Shown piece by piece: positions 54,460 through 63,690 of a stretch of DNA of 64,000 nt (its first letter is position 1; every line of letters begins with the position of its first letter). The notes beneath the pieces were generated by a model. That model did no database searches. It saw only the letters and a list, made by a program, of their open reading frames with translations, and was not told where the DNA came from. The translations under genes were made by a program, and so were the position numbers. The stretch is from SZUA-229 sp036567985 (lineage in GTDB: Bacteria; Pseudomonadota; Gammaproteobacteria; SZUA-229), in assembly GCA_036567985.1 (NCBI GenBank), contig DATCTK010000089.1, positions 52,475-116,474 of the forward strand. Reading direction: 5' to 3'.

Positions 54460-55401
54460 TTAAGACTGGCGCATGGATACCTGGATCTGATCGCGGCCGG
54501 CGTGCTTGGCCGCATACATCGCCTTATCCGCACGGTTAAACAGGCTATGGCGATCATCCTGCGCATCCCGGCAGGCGAGACCAATGCTCACTGAAATATC
54601 CAGTGCCTGGCCCGCAAGCTGCACTTCAATCTCGCGTACTGACTGCAGAATACGCTCGGCAATATCATAAGACGCCTCGCAGTCGGAATTGGTCAATAGC
54701 ACCACAAATTCCTCACCGCCATAACGAAACAGCATGTCAGTGGTGCGGATACTCGCCTGGATGCGGTTAGCCACCTCGATAATAACCTCATCTCCCAGTG
54801 CGTGGCCGTGCTGGTCATTGACCTGTTTAAAGTGATCGATGTCGATCACCAGCAGGGTGAGATCCTGTTGATGACGTTGTGCCAGATGCAGTTCACGATC
54901 AAAGGATTCTTCGAAAGTAGAGCGGTTACGAATACCGGTTAATGCATCGCAATACGCCAGTAACATGGCCTTTTTATGCTGCAGCGCATTACGCAGCGGA
55001 TACACCAGGATAGACAGCAGATTCTCCAGCAGCACCAGCTCCGATTCAACAAACTTGCGGCCGCGATAAACTTCCAGCTTTCCCAGATCCATTTCCTCGA
55101 TCTGCAGCTGATAGTTGCAGCTGTGGCCTTTCTGCCGTGCTGATTCAATCTGCACCTCGGGCTGGGCACACTGGTATGCAAAACCATCGAACAGAAAATA
55201 GGCATGGATATGCTCCATAAACTTGTTCAGCACCCAGTCCACATCCAGCGACATCTGCAGAGTCAGTGCCAGGTCAAGCCGTGCCTGCTGTTCGAGCTCG
55301 CGGTTATATTGCTTTCGTGCCGGTTTTTCATGGTTGGAAAAAACAGCCTTTACCTCTTTGAGCTCTTTAACCATTTCCTGTGTTGAGGTGTGAATTCGCA
55401 T
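54460..55401 (-). CDS. Diguanylate cyclase (GGDEF)
   Basis: 313 residues. A variable N-terminal 150 residues (helix-rich start, then a possible GAF-like region: QIEEMDLGKLEVYRGRKFVESELVLLENLL) and a C-terminal GGDEF domain: CDALTGIRNRSTFEE, LLVIDIDHFKQVND, and RYGGEEFVVLL (active GGEEF form) preceded by inhibitory RTTD. It is expected to make c-di-GMP, read by the PilZ protein at 10830-11159, among others. The signal it senses is not evident. Upstream of the DTW gene. Confidence 0.9.
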   Translation of the reverse strand: MRIHTSTQEMVKELKEVKAVFSNHEKPARKQYNRELEQQARLDLALTLQMSLDVDWVLNKFMEHIHAYFLFDGFAYQCAQPEVQIESARQKGHSCNYQLQIEEMDLGKLEVYRGRKFVESELVLLENLLSILVYPLRNALQHKKAMLLAYCDALTGIRNRSTFEESFDRELHLAQRHQQDLTLLVIDIDHFKQVNDQHGHALGDEVIIEVANRIQASIRTTDMLFRYGGEEFVVLLTNSDCEASYDIAERILQSVREIEVQLAGQALDISVSIGLACRDAQDDRHSLFNRADKAMYAAKHAGRDQIQVSMRQS

Positions 55402-55633
55402 GCAATGTGCTTCCTGATTAAGTCTTAATCAGCATCATTGCGACAACTGTGCCAAGTCAGTTTACCGCCAAAATAAATCCTTGTTTATCAACATGTTGAA
55501 ATATATGCGTGTAAAAAAGCCCGGGCATTTAGCGGCCTAAAACCGAGGTACATTAATGTGGTGACGAATTTCTGACGGCAAGGTCTTGCCGCTCGTGGTT
55601 CCAGATATGACGCATTTTACGTGGTGCTGTAGC

Positions 55634-56509
55634 CTACTCAGCCAGTGGCAGCAAACAGGCCCCCACCGAGCCGGGCAGGCATTGCTCACCATTAACCCAG
55701 ATGGCGTGATCAAAGATCGCCTGGTTTAGATCGGCACCCTGCAGGCGCGCACCCACCAGTTCAGCATAGGCCAGATCGGCACCGCTGAGATCTGCCTGCC
55801 GCAGGTCGGCCTGGCGCAGATTCGCACCCTTGAGGTTGGCCTGCTGCAACTGGGCTGATTGCAGGCTGGCCTGCGACAGGTCTGCATAGGCCAGATCCGC
55901 CGCCGTTAGCTGGGAATCTGATAAGTCGATTGAATTTAATTTTGCGCTGCGTAAATTGGCATGGGACAGGTTACGCCCGCGCAACACTTCACCCTGCTTG
56001 TTGCAGCCGGACCAGTTAATCCCCGGGCTGGCGGCAGCGGCACAGTCCGCCAGCCGCATATCGCTGTTATTGCGTGCCGCCAGATACAGACCGACCGCCA
56101 CCAGCAACGCCAGTACAAACAGGCTGAGATACAGGTAGTTTTTTTTCGGCTGTTCGCTGTAGCGCTGCAGCATGTCATCACGCACCTGGCGGTGCAGCTG
56201 CATCACCTCTTCCTCGGCTTCACGACGCTCCTCGTATTCATCCACCCCGGTCGACTGAGAACTGCGCTCATCTTCGCGAATCCGTGCCAGCACCAGCGCA
56301 CGATCACCGGCCTCGGTGCCCGCCTCTTTCACCACATCGGGCACCATCGCCGGGTAGTTTTTAACCGCCGCCCAGTGCGCCTTATCCAGACTGACCGGGG
56401 TGTCGAGATCAATCCGCCCCAGAATCAGGTAGCGGCCAATCAGCTGATTGGGAAACGGCCCCTGTACCGCCTCACCCTGTTTGATATACCAGCGACTTTT
56501 ACTTGTCAT
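55634..56509 (-). CDS. Pentapeptide-repeat membrane protein with GYF-like N-terminus
   Basis: 291 residues. N-terminal 60 residues resemble the GYF_2 fold (WYIKQGEAVQGPFPNQLIGRYL), then a charged helical stretch, a single membrane helix (YLYLSLFVLALLVAVGLYLAA, about residues 127-147) and a C-terminal run of about 18 A(D/N)LxxA pentapeptides (DLAYADLSQASLQSAQLQ and so on), which should form a right-handed quadrilateral helix on the far side of the membrane. Function unknown. It lies 100 bases after MITE 3. Confidence 0.8.
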   Translation of the reverse strand: MTSKSRWYIKQGEAVQGPFPNQLIGRYLILGRIDLDTPVSLDKAHWAAVKNYPAMVPDVVKEAGTEAGDRALVLARIREDERSSQSTGVDEYEERREAEEEVMQLHRQVRDDMLQRYSEQPKKNYLYLSLFVLALLVAVGLYLAARNNSDMRLADCAAAASPGINWSGCNKQGEVLRGRNLSHANLRSAKLNSIDLSDSQLTAADLAYADLSQASLQSAQLQQANLKGANLRQADLRQADLSGADLAYAELVGARLQGADLNQAIFDHAIWVNGEQCLPGSVGACLLPLAE

Positions 56510-56609
56510 TCAGATTCACATTGATTGCACATAATAGGTGTTCCAGCCACTGTTATAGCAGGGAATCGTCCAGGCATAAACTGGCTGATAAGGTCAGGCT
56601 AATCGCTAG

Positions 56610-56871
56610 GGTACCTCTGAACAATGCTGATATGTCTCTGCGAGATCTGAAGCGTGCAGCTACTAGGCGTGCTTCGCAGTGAATGGCCCGGTCCTTCACA
56701 AGAGGCACAACACCGTAGATGTGCGCTTCAGGCCTCGCCCTTCGGGGCTTACAGGTGTGCCCGCACTCTGCGTTAGCGTTTTTCACCAGACTTCAGCATG
56801 CTTTTAAAACACCGCCTTGATTGCGAACACACCTGTAAGCCAGAGATATGTCATCATTATTCAGAGGTACC
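56610..56871. mobile_element. 262-bp MITE-like element 3, inserted at serS stop codon
   Basis: Terminal inverted repeats of 31 bp begin GGTACCTCTGAA (56610) and end with its inverse (56871), 27 of 31 matching. Perfect 4-bp target duplications CTAG lie at 56606-56609 and 56872-56875; the second contains the serS stop codon (TAG). Inside, GGCTTACAGGTGTG (56746-56759) and its inverse (56828-56841) form another stem. No open frame of note. Same terminal family as elements 1 and 2 (GGWAnCnCTGAA), different interior. Confidence 0.85.
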
Positions 56872-58149
56872 CTAGGGCGTTAATACGCGAATACCAGCCA
56901 TATAGGGTTTCAGCGCATCCGGCACCTGAATACTGCCATCGGCCTGCTGGTAGTTTTCCAGCACCGCCACCAGTGTGCGGCCAATCGCCAGTCCCGAACC
57001 ATTGATGGTATGCAGCAACTCCGGCTTGCCCGTATCGGGATTACGCCAGCGCGCGCTCATGCGCCGCGCCTGGAAGTCGAGGAAATTACTGCAGGAGGAA
57101 ATCTCGCGGTAGGCCTGCTGACCTGGCAGCCAGACTTCCAGGTCGTAGGTTTTGGCCGAGGAAAAACCGGTGTCACCGGCGCACAGGGTGAGCACGCGGT
57201 ACGGCAGGCCCAGCTTCTGCAGAATGGTTTCTGCATGTCCGGTGAGTTCTTCCAGTGCCGCCCAGGAATCTTCGGGGCGCACCAGCTGCACCATCTCGAC
57301 TTTCTCGAACTGGTGCTGGCGAATCATGCCGCGGGTGTCCTTGCCGTAGGAACCGGCTTCGGAGCGGAAACAGGGGGTGTGCGCGGTGAATTTAAGCGGC
57401 ATATCCGCCGCTTCGACAATGCTGTCACGCACCAGATTGGTCACCGGCACTTCCGCGGTGGGGATCAGGTAATATTCACTGTCACCACTGATCGCAAACA
57501 GGTCATCGGCAAACTTGGGCAACTGACCGGTGCCGCGCAGGCTGTCGGCGTTTACCAGGTAGGGTACATAAACCTCTTCATAACCATGCTCCAGCGTGTG
57601 CTGATCCAGCATAAACTGAATCAGCGCCCGATGCAGTCGCGCCATATCACCGCGCATCACCACGAAGCGCGAGCCGGTCAGCTTGCTGGCGGTTTCAAAA
57701 TCCAGCCAGGCATTGGGCGCGCCCAGCTCGACGTGGTCCTTGGGCTCGAAATCCAGCGCCCTGGGCTCACCCCATTTACGGATTTCAATATTGTCTTCTT
57801 CGGATTTGCCCGCTGGCACCGAATCATCCAGCAGATTGGGCATGCCCATCATCAGCTCGTGAATCTCCGCCTGCACCTCATCCAGTTGCTTTTTCGCTGC
57901 ATCCAGCGCGTCACCCAGATTCGCCACCTCTGCCAGCAACGGCTCGATATCCTGCCCCTGCGCCTTGGCCTGACCAATGCTTTTGGAGCGGGTATTGCGC
58001 TCGTTTTGCAGGTCCTGGGTTTTTACCGACAGCTCCTTGCGCTGCGCTTCCAGCTGGTTGAAGTGATTGATATCCAGCGTATAACCGCGCAGCGCCAGTT
58101 TCTCGGCCACGGACTCGATATCGGTTCGAAGTAGTTTCTGATCTAACAT
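56872..58149 (-). CDS. serS: Seryl-tRNA synthetase
   Basis: 425 residues. N-terminal coiled-coil tRNA-binding arm (residues about 30-100, NHFNQLEAQRKELSVKTQDLQ), class II motif 2 (FRSEAGSYGKDTRGMIRQHQFEKVE) and motif 3 (GSGLAIGRTLVAVLENYQ). Last gene of acnB-crcB-serS; the crcB-serS adjacency is common. Its TAG stop is in the CTAG target of MITE 3. Confidence 0.97.
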   Translation of the reverse strand: MLDQKLLRTDIESVAEKLALRGYTLDINHFNQLEAQRKELSVKTQDLQNERNTRSKSIGQAKAQGQDIEPLLAEVANLGDALDAAKKQLDEVQAEIHELMMGMPNLLDDSVPAGKSEEDNIEIRKWGEPRALDFEPKDHVELGAPNAWLDFETASKLTGSRFVVMRGDMARLHRALIQFMLDQHTLEHGYEEVYVPYLVNADSLRGTGQLPKFADDLFAISGDSEYYLIPTAEVPVTNLVRDSIVEAADMPLKFTAHTPCFRSEAGSYGKDTRGMIRQHQFEKVEMVQLVRPEDSWAALEELTGHAETILQKLGLPYRVLTLCAGDTGFSSAKTYDLEVWLPGQQAYREISSCSNFLDFQARRMSARWRNPDTGKPELLHTINGSGLAIGRTLVAVLENYQQADGSIQVPDALKPYMAGIRVLTP

Positions 58150-58203
58150 ACAGGCTTTATTCTCTAATTTTTATAGTTTGGCATACACAGGACTACACCC
58201 CGG

Positions 58204-58581
58204 CTATACCATGGATCTGGCCCATTGCGCACCGGTCCAGGCCGCAAGTACACAGAGTGTGACATTGAGCAGCACATTTAAAAAGGCTTTCTGCAGCAGG
58301 CCCTGCTCCAGCAGGTGCAGGGTTTCCCAGGAAAAGGTGGAGAAGGTGGTAAAGGCACCCAGCAACCCCACCACCAGTCCCAGTTTTACATCCTGCGACA
58401 GGCTGAATTTTTCAATTAGCAGGATCGACAACAGGCCGATGGCCAGTGAGCCCAGTACATTCACCGCCAGTGTGCCATAGGGAAACTCCCGGCCAAACCA
58501 GTGGTAAATACCCGATGACATCAGGTAACGCAGCACCGCACCCAGTGCACCACCGCCGGCGATAAACAGCAATGTTTTCAT
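58204..58581 (-). CDS. crcB: Fluoride exporter CrcB/Fluc
   Basis: 125 residues, four helices. GGGALGAVLRYLMSS and GTLAVNVLGSLAIGLL, GLLGAFTTFSTFSWETLHLLE (the Phe-box and Thr-rich channel segment) are typical. Dual-topology dimer that exports fluoride. It lies 23 bases after the acnB stop; no fluoride riboswitch fits in that gap. Confidence 0.93.
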   Translation of the reverse strand: MKTLLFIAGGGALGAVLRYLMSSGIYHWFGREFPYGTLAVNVLGSLAIGLLSILLIEKFSLSQDVKLGLVVGLLGAFTTFSTFSWETLHLLEQGLLQKAFLNVLLNVTLCVLAAWTGAQWARSMV

Positions 58582-58604
58582 CAGCCCCCTGCCCGCCGAC
58601 TCAA

Positions 58605-61181
58605 TCAGGCGGCCACAATGGGAATCACTTTATCCGCCACCTCTTTGTATTCCGCAATTTCATGGAAGTTGAGGTAACGATAAATGTCAGCCGCCATTGG
58701 CTTCAGGTGCTGTACCTTCTCCAGGTATTCCTCTGCGGTGGGGATATAACCCAGAATACCAGCCACCGCGCTGAGTTCCGCCGAGGCCAGATAGACATTG
58801 GCATCCTTACCCAGTCGGTTGGGGAAGTTGCGGGTCGAGGTGGACATCACCGTGGCGCCATCCGCCACCCGTGCCTGGTTACCCATACACAGCGAACAGC
58901 CGGGCATTTCAGTACGTGCACCGGCACGGCCGAAGATGCTGTAGTAACCTTCTTCGCTCAACTGACGCTGGTCCATTTTGGTGGGGGGAGCAATCCACAT
59001 GCGTGTCGGGATACTGGTGATGTTTTCCAGTACCTTGCCCGCCGCGCGGTAGTGACCGATATTGGTCATGCAGGAACCGATAAAGACCTCGTCGATCTTG
59101 GTGCCGGCCACTTCTGACAGCAGCTTCACATCATCCGGGTCATTCGGGCAGGCCAGAATCGGTTCTTTAATTTCATTCAGGTCAATTTCGATGATTTCGG
59201 CGTATTCCGCATCCGCATCCGGCTCCAGCAGCTGCGGATCCGCCAGCCAGGCTTCCATCGCCTCGATACGACGATGCAGGGTGCGCGCATCTTCATAGCC
59301 ATTGGCAATCATCCACTTCAGCAGGGTGATATTGGAGTTCAGGTACTCAATAATCGGTTCCTTACCCAGACGCACCGTACAACCATTGGCGGAGCGTTCC
59401 GCCGAGGCATCGGACAGTTCGAACGCCTGCTCCACCTTCAGATCCGGCAGACCTTCGATTTCCAGCACCCGGCCGTTAAATACGTTCTTCTTGCCTTTCT
59501 TTTCCACGGTTAACAGCCCCTGCTGGATCGCCGCATAGGGAATGGCGTTGACCAGGTCACGCAGGGTCACACCTGGCTGCATCTCGCCCTTGAAGCGCAC
59601 CAGCACCGACTCCGGCATATCCAGTGGCATCACACCCAGTGCAGCCGCAAACGCCACCAGACCGGAGCCTGCAGGGAAGCTGATACCCAGTGGGAAGCGG
59701 GTATGGGAGTCACCGCCGGTGCCCACGGTATCCGGCAGAATCATGCGGTTCAGCCAGGAGTGAATAATGCCGTCACCGGGACGCAACGCGACCCCGCCAC
59801 GTGTATTCATAAAGTCGGGCAGCTCGTGCTGCAGTTTGATATCCACCGGCTTGGGGTAAGCCGCGGTATGACAGAAGGACTGCATCACCAGATCCGCCGA
59901 GAAGCCCAGGCAGGCCAGCTCTTTTAGCTCATCACGGGTCATTGCACCGGTGGTGTCCTGGGAACCCACTGTGGCCATTTTCGGCTCGCAGTAGGTGCCG
60001 GGACGCACACCGGCAACGCCACAGGCCTTGCCCACCATCTTCTGCGCCAGGGTAAAGCCCTTGCCGGTATCTTCAGGATCAATCGGGCGCATAAACACAT
60101 CGGAAGGCTCCAGGCCAAGGAACTCCCGGGCATTAGCCGTCAGGCCACGTCCGATAATCAGCGGAATCCGCCCATTGGCACGCACTTCATCCGCCAGGGT
60201 GGTTGGGCGCAGTTTGAACTGACAGATTTCGCTGCCATCCTCTCTCAGCACCAGGCCATCATAGGGGCGAATACGAATCACATCGCCGGTTTCCATATTA
60301 TCCACATCACATTCGATGGGCAGTGCGCCGGAATCTTCAGCAGTATTAAAGAAGATCGGTGCGATCTTGTTACCCAGCACCACCCCACCTTCGTGTTTAT
60401 TGGGCACAAAGGGAATTTCCTTGCCCATATGCCAGAGCACAGAATTGATCGCCGATTTACGTGAGGAGCCGGTGCCCACCACATCACCCACATAGGCAAT
60501 CGGATGGCCTTTTTGCTTTAATTCCTCGATGGTTTCAATTGGCTTGTCCATTTTCGAGACCAGCATCGATTGTGCGTGCAGCGGAATATCCGGCCGGCTC
60601 CAGGCTTCTGTGGCCGGAGACAGGTCATCGGTATTGGTTTCACCGGGCACTTTATAAACCGTCACGGTGATTTCTTCAGGCATCGGCGGCTGGCTGGTAA
60701 ACCACTCGGCATCGGCCCATGATTTAATCACCTGCTCGGCATATTGATTGGTTCTGGATTTCTCCGCCACATCGTGGAAAGCATCGTAGATCAACAGTGT
60801 GTGGGACAGTGCTTTAACCGCCGCCGGTGCGGTGACATCATCATCCAGGCACTCGATCAGCGACTGGATATTGTAACCACCCAGCATGGTGCCCAGCAGT
60901 TCGGTGGCATATTCACGGGAAATCAGTTCACAGACGGTTTCGCCTTTGGCCACATCGGTGAGAAACGCCGCTTTGACATAGGCGGCCTGATCAACCCCCG
61001 GCGGCACCCGGTGCACCAGCAGGTCGATTAATTCCTGGGTGTCTTCACTACCCGGTGTCTTCAGCATTTCTATGAGTTCGGCAACCTGCTGTGCATCAAG
61101 GGCCAGTGGAGGCAGATTGTCAGCAGCGCGTTCTTCGACATGTTTGCGATAAGCTTCGAGCACGGTAGATTCCTTATACAT
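58605..61181 (-). CDS. acnB: Aconitate hydratase B
   Basis: 858 residues, isomerises citrate to isocitrate in the TCA cycle. Fe-S ligand segments FIGSCMTNIGHYRAAG and PGCSLCMGNQARV, VGTGSSRKSAINSVLW, TGGDSHTRFPLGISFPAGSG and the N-terminal HEAT-like region EAYRKHVEERAADNLPPLALDAQQVAELI. AcnB type by domain order. Divergent from the SulP gene; it may be cotranscribed with crcB and serS. Confidence 0.97.
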   Translation of the reverse strand: MYKESTVLEAYRKHVEERAADNLPPLALDAQQVAELIEMLKTPGSEDTQELIDLLVHRVPPGVDQAAYVKAAFLTDVAKGETVCELISREYATELLGTMLGGYNIQSLIECLDDDVTAPAAVKALSHTLLIYDAFHDVAEKSRTNQYAEQVIKSWADAEWFTSQPPMPEEITVTVYKVPGETNTDDLSPATEAWSRPDIPLHAQSMLVSKMDKPIETIEELKQKGHPIAYVGDVVGTGSSRKSAINSVLWHMGKEIPFVPNKHEGGVVLGNKIAPIFFNTAEDSGALPIECDVDNMETGDVIRIRPYDGLVLREDGSEICQFKLRPTTLADEVRANGRIPLIIGRGLTANAREFLGLEPSDVFMRPIDPEDTGKGFTLAQKMVGKACGVAGVRPGTYCEPKMATVGSQDTTGAMTRDELKELACLGFSADLVMQSFCHTAAYPKPVDIKLQHELPDFMNTRGGVALRPGDGIIHSWLNRMILPDTVGTGGDSHTRFPLGISFPAGSGLVAFAAALGVMPLDMPESVLVRFKGEMQPGVTLRDLVNAIPYAAIQQGLLTVEKKGKKNVFNGRVLEIEGLPDLKVEQAFELSDASAERSANGCTVRLGKEPIIEYLNSNITLLKWMIANGYEDARTLHRRIEAMEAWLADPQLLEPDADAEYAEIIEIDLNEIKEPILACPNDPDDVKLLSEVAGTKIDEVFIGSCMTNIGHYRAAGKVLENITSIPTRMWIAPPTKMDQRQLSEEGYYSIFGRAGARTEMPGCSLCMGNQARVADGATVMSTSTRNFPNRLGKDANVYLASAELSAVAGILGYIPTAEEYLEKVQHLKPMAADIYRYLNFHEIAEYKEVADKVIPIVAA

Positions 61182-61403
61182 CGGTTCTTAGAAAACAGGA
61201 GACGATTATACAGTGTGTGCGAGGCAATTTCTTCCACCATTTAAAAGCCACTCACAGCCCGCCGTATTTTGATTTTTCAGGGCCAAACTGTATAATCCAC
61301 AACCCCACTTTCTGTGACTGTATTTCTCTGCACCGCCACTGCAGAGCAGAGTTAACAACAGCCCTCAAAGCGTCACCTTCTTAGTACACACAAAGCGAGC
61401 AAT

Positions 61404-63137
61404 ATGAACTTTCTAGCCTTATTTCCATTTCTGAAATGGTTCAAGTTTGTTAATAAGGACACACTCAAAGCAGACGCTATCGCCGGCTTTACCGGTGCGG
61501 TTATCGTGTTACCCCAGGGCGTGGCCTTTGCCACCATCGCTGGCCTGCCACCGGAATATGGCCTGTACACCGCCATGGTGACACCGATTATCGCCGCCCT
61601 GTTCGGCTCCTCCTACCACCTGGTATCAGGCCCCACCACCGCAATTTCAATCGTGGTGTTTGCCACCGTCAGCCAGCATGCCACACCGGGCACACCGGAA
61701 TTTATCTCGATTGCACTGACCCTGACTTTTCTGGCGGGCGTATACCAGCTGGCATTTGGCCTGGCACGGCTGGGGGCGCTGGTTAACTTTGTTTCCCATA
61801 CGGTAGTCATCGGTTTCACCGCCGGGGCGGCCATTCTGATTGCCACCAGCCAGATGAAACACATTCTGGGGATTGACGTCGCCAAGGGCGAATCCTTTCT
61901 GCACACCTGGATGGAAATACTCAGCCACCTGGGTTCGGTTAACCATTACCTGTTAATGATTGCGCTGCTCACCCTCTTCACTGCCCTGCTGATTAAAAAG
62001 TTTGTGCCGAAAATTCCTAACCTGCTGATCGGCATGGTGGTGGGCAGCCTGGTGGCGTATGGCTTAAAAGACATTGCCGAGGGCATAGTGCTGGTGGGTG
62101 AAATTCCCGGTGGGCTGCCACCATTATCATCACCGGATTTCAGTATCAGCACCATTACCGCCCTGGCACCGGGTGCCTTTGCCGTGGCCCTGCTGGGCCT
62201 GATCGAGGCGGTATCCATCAGCCGCGCGGTGGCGACCAAATCAAATCAGCGTATCAACTCCAACCAGGAGTTTGTGGGTCAGGGCATGTCGAACATTGCC
62301 GGTAGCTTTTTCTCCAGTTACGCCGGCTCCGGCTCGTTTACCCGTTCAGGCATTAACTACGAAGCCGGTGCCAGAACCCCGATATCAGCTATTTTCGCCG
62401 CGGTGTTCCTGCTGTTTATTGTGTTGCTGGTTGCACCACTCACCGCCTATTTACCGGTAGCCGCAATGGGCGGGATCATCCTGCTGGTGGCCTATAACCT
62501 GATTGATTTCCATCACATCACCATGATTCTGAAAAACAGTCGCTCGGAATCCGCAATTCTGCTGGTGACCTTTTTCAGCACCCTGTTCCTGGAACTGGAA
62601 TTTGCTATCTACCTGGGGGTTATTATCTCGCTGGTGTTTTTCCTCAAGAAAACATCCACACCGGAAATCCCTACCCTGTCGGTGGACACCAATGAAAAAA
62701 CCGGCAAACGCAGCTTTATTAATATCAATAAGAAGCCGCTCAAGCAGTGTCCGCAACTGAAGATTATCCGCATTGATATGTCGGTGTATTTCGGTTCGAT
62801 CAACCATATTCAGCAACGCATCTCCAGCATTGCCGACAACGAGCGCATCTACCATATTATGATTGATGCGTCCGGCATTAACTTTATTGACCTGGCAGGT
62901 GCCGAAGCACTGGTGAATGAGCACCGCATGCTGCAAAAAATGGGCGGTGGCCTCTACTTTGTGGGGCTTAAGTCATCGGTGTATGAATTTGTGGCCCGCT
63001 CCTGCTTTGTGAAAAAAATCGGCTCCGCCTATTTCTTTGACTCCAAGAACGAAGCGATTCGCATGATCTACAAACGGCTCGACCGGGAAATCTGCCAGAC
63101 CTGTCCCAGCCAGATTTTCAAGGAGTGCAATGCATAG
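61404..63137 (+). CDS. SulP-family anion transporter with STAS domain
   Basis: 577 residues. Twelve or more hydrophobic segments in the UraA/SLC26 pattern: AGFTGAVIVLPQGVAFATIAGLPPEYGLYTAMV, SGPTTAISIVVFATV, GLIEAVSISRAVA, and a C-terminal STAS domain (MIDASGINFIDLAGAEALVNEH). Carries sulfate, bicarbonate or another anion; which cannot be told. The end is Cys-bearing (EICQTCPSQIFKECNA). Monocistronic, divergent from acnB, ending at a repeat island. Confidence 0.93.
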   Translation: MNFLALFPFLKWFKFVNKDTLKADAIAGFTGAVIVLPQGVAFATIAGLPPEYGLYTAMVTPIIAALFGSSYHLVSGPTTAISIVVFATVSQHATPGTPEFISIALTLTFLAGVYQLAFGLARLGALVNFVSHTVVIGFTAGAAILIATSQMKHILGIDVAKGESFLHTWMEILSHLGSVNHYLLMIALLTLFTALLIKKFVPKIPNLLIGMVVGSLVAYGLKDIAEGIVLVGEIPGGLPPLSSPDFSISTITALAPGAFAVALLGLIEAVSISRAVATKSNQRINSNQEFVGQGMSNIAGSFFSSYAGSGSFTRSGINYEAGARTPISAIFAAVFLLFIVLLVAPLTAYLPVAAMGGIILLVAYNLIDFHHITMILKNSRSESAILLVTFFSTLFLELEFAIYLGVIISLVFFLKKTSTPEIPTLSVDTNEKTGKRSFININKKPLKQCPQLKIIRIDMSVYFGSINHIQQRISSIADNERIYHIMIDASGINFIDLAGAEALVNEHRMLQKMGGGLYFVGLKSSVYEFVARSCFVKKIGSAYFFDSKNEAIRMIYKRLDREICQTCPSQIFKECNA

Positions 63138-63174
63138 ACATAACGTCTGGGGATTTATTTAAAAGCACAAGAAA

Positions 63175-63616
63175 ACGCACTAAAGTACAGGAGTACTTTG
63201 AACGTGCGCATGCACGGCCCGAAGGGTGAAGCACAGGATGTGCGGAATCAATGACAGCGCCTGCGCATCCATGCGCTCGCTGAATTAGTGCATCCATGCA
63301 CGTCAACGCAAATAGATGCGACCGGCGGTTTAGCTTACAGGTTATATATTCCTGAGTTGTAGGTTGGGGTGACGCAGGAACCCCAACGATCTCTGGCAGA
63401 ATTGAGTGATGTTGGGGTTCGTTCCTCACCCCAACCTACAGAACTATTTGCGTTAATTTGCGTTCATTCGCGTTTTCTTTTCAGACACGCTTCGCTGCCG
63501 ACGTCCTGTGCATCTTTGCTACCGGCATCCATGCCTCTCGCAAAATACCGCACATCCTGTGCATAACCGCTAACGGCGTCCTGCCTCCCGCGGAATACCG
63601 CACATCCTGTGCATAA
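63175..63616. repeat. Composite intergenic repeat island C
   Basis: Modules seen: AAAGTACAGGAGTACTTT (63182-63199), GTGCGCATGCAC (63204-63215), GCACAGGATGTGC (63231-63243), GCGCATCCATGCGC (63263-63276) and GTGCATCCATGCAC (63288-63301), matching the inverse of island B; the GTAGGTTGGGG inverted pair (63358-63388, 63411-63441); an AACGCAAAT/AACGCGAAA-type run read in inverse (63448-63478); and two CTCGC(A/G)(A/G)AATACC modules with GCACATCCTGTGC (63550-63562, 63600-63612) plus GGCATCCATGCC (63524-63535). Confidence 0.87.
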
Positions 63617-63648
63617 AAAAAGCCCGCATCTGCGGGCTTTTTATTTTA
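63617..63648. terminator. Terminator of iscU (bidirectional with SulP)
   Basis: Stem AAAGCCCGCA/TGCGGGCTTT (63619-63640) with A-rich left and T-rich right flanks, about 50 bases after the iscU stop. Also placed to end the SulP transcript after the repeat island. Confidence 0.9.
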
Positions 63649-63690
63649 AAAACACTGAACCCGTAGATTCAGCTGTTTTACACAGCGAAT

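Noticed and set aside
55500..55530. Terminator at GCCCGGGC plus T-run after the pentapeptide gene
   Set aside because: The self-complementary 8-mer leaves no workable loop; stem too short to support.
57010..58134. 374-codon open frame on the plus strand opposite serS
   Set aside because: It is antisense to a fully conserved serS and its translation has no family features; long antisense frames arise from codon bias.
58582..58604. Fluoride riboswitch before crcB
   Set aside because: Only 23 bases separate acnB and crcB, too little for the aptamer.
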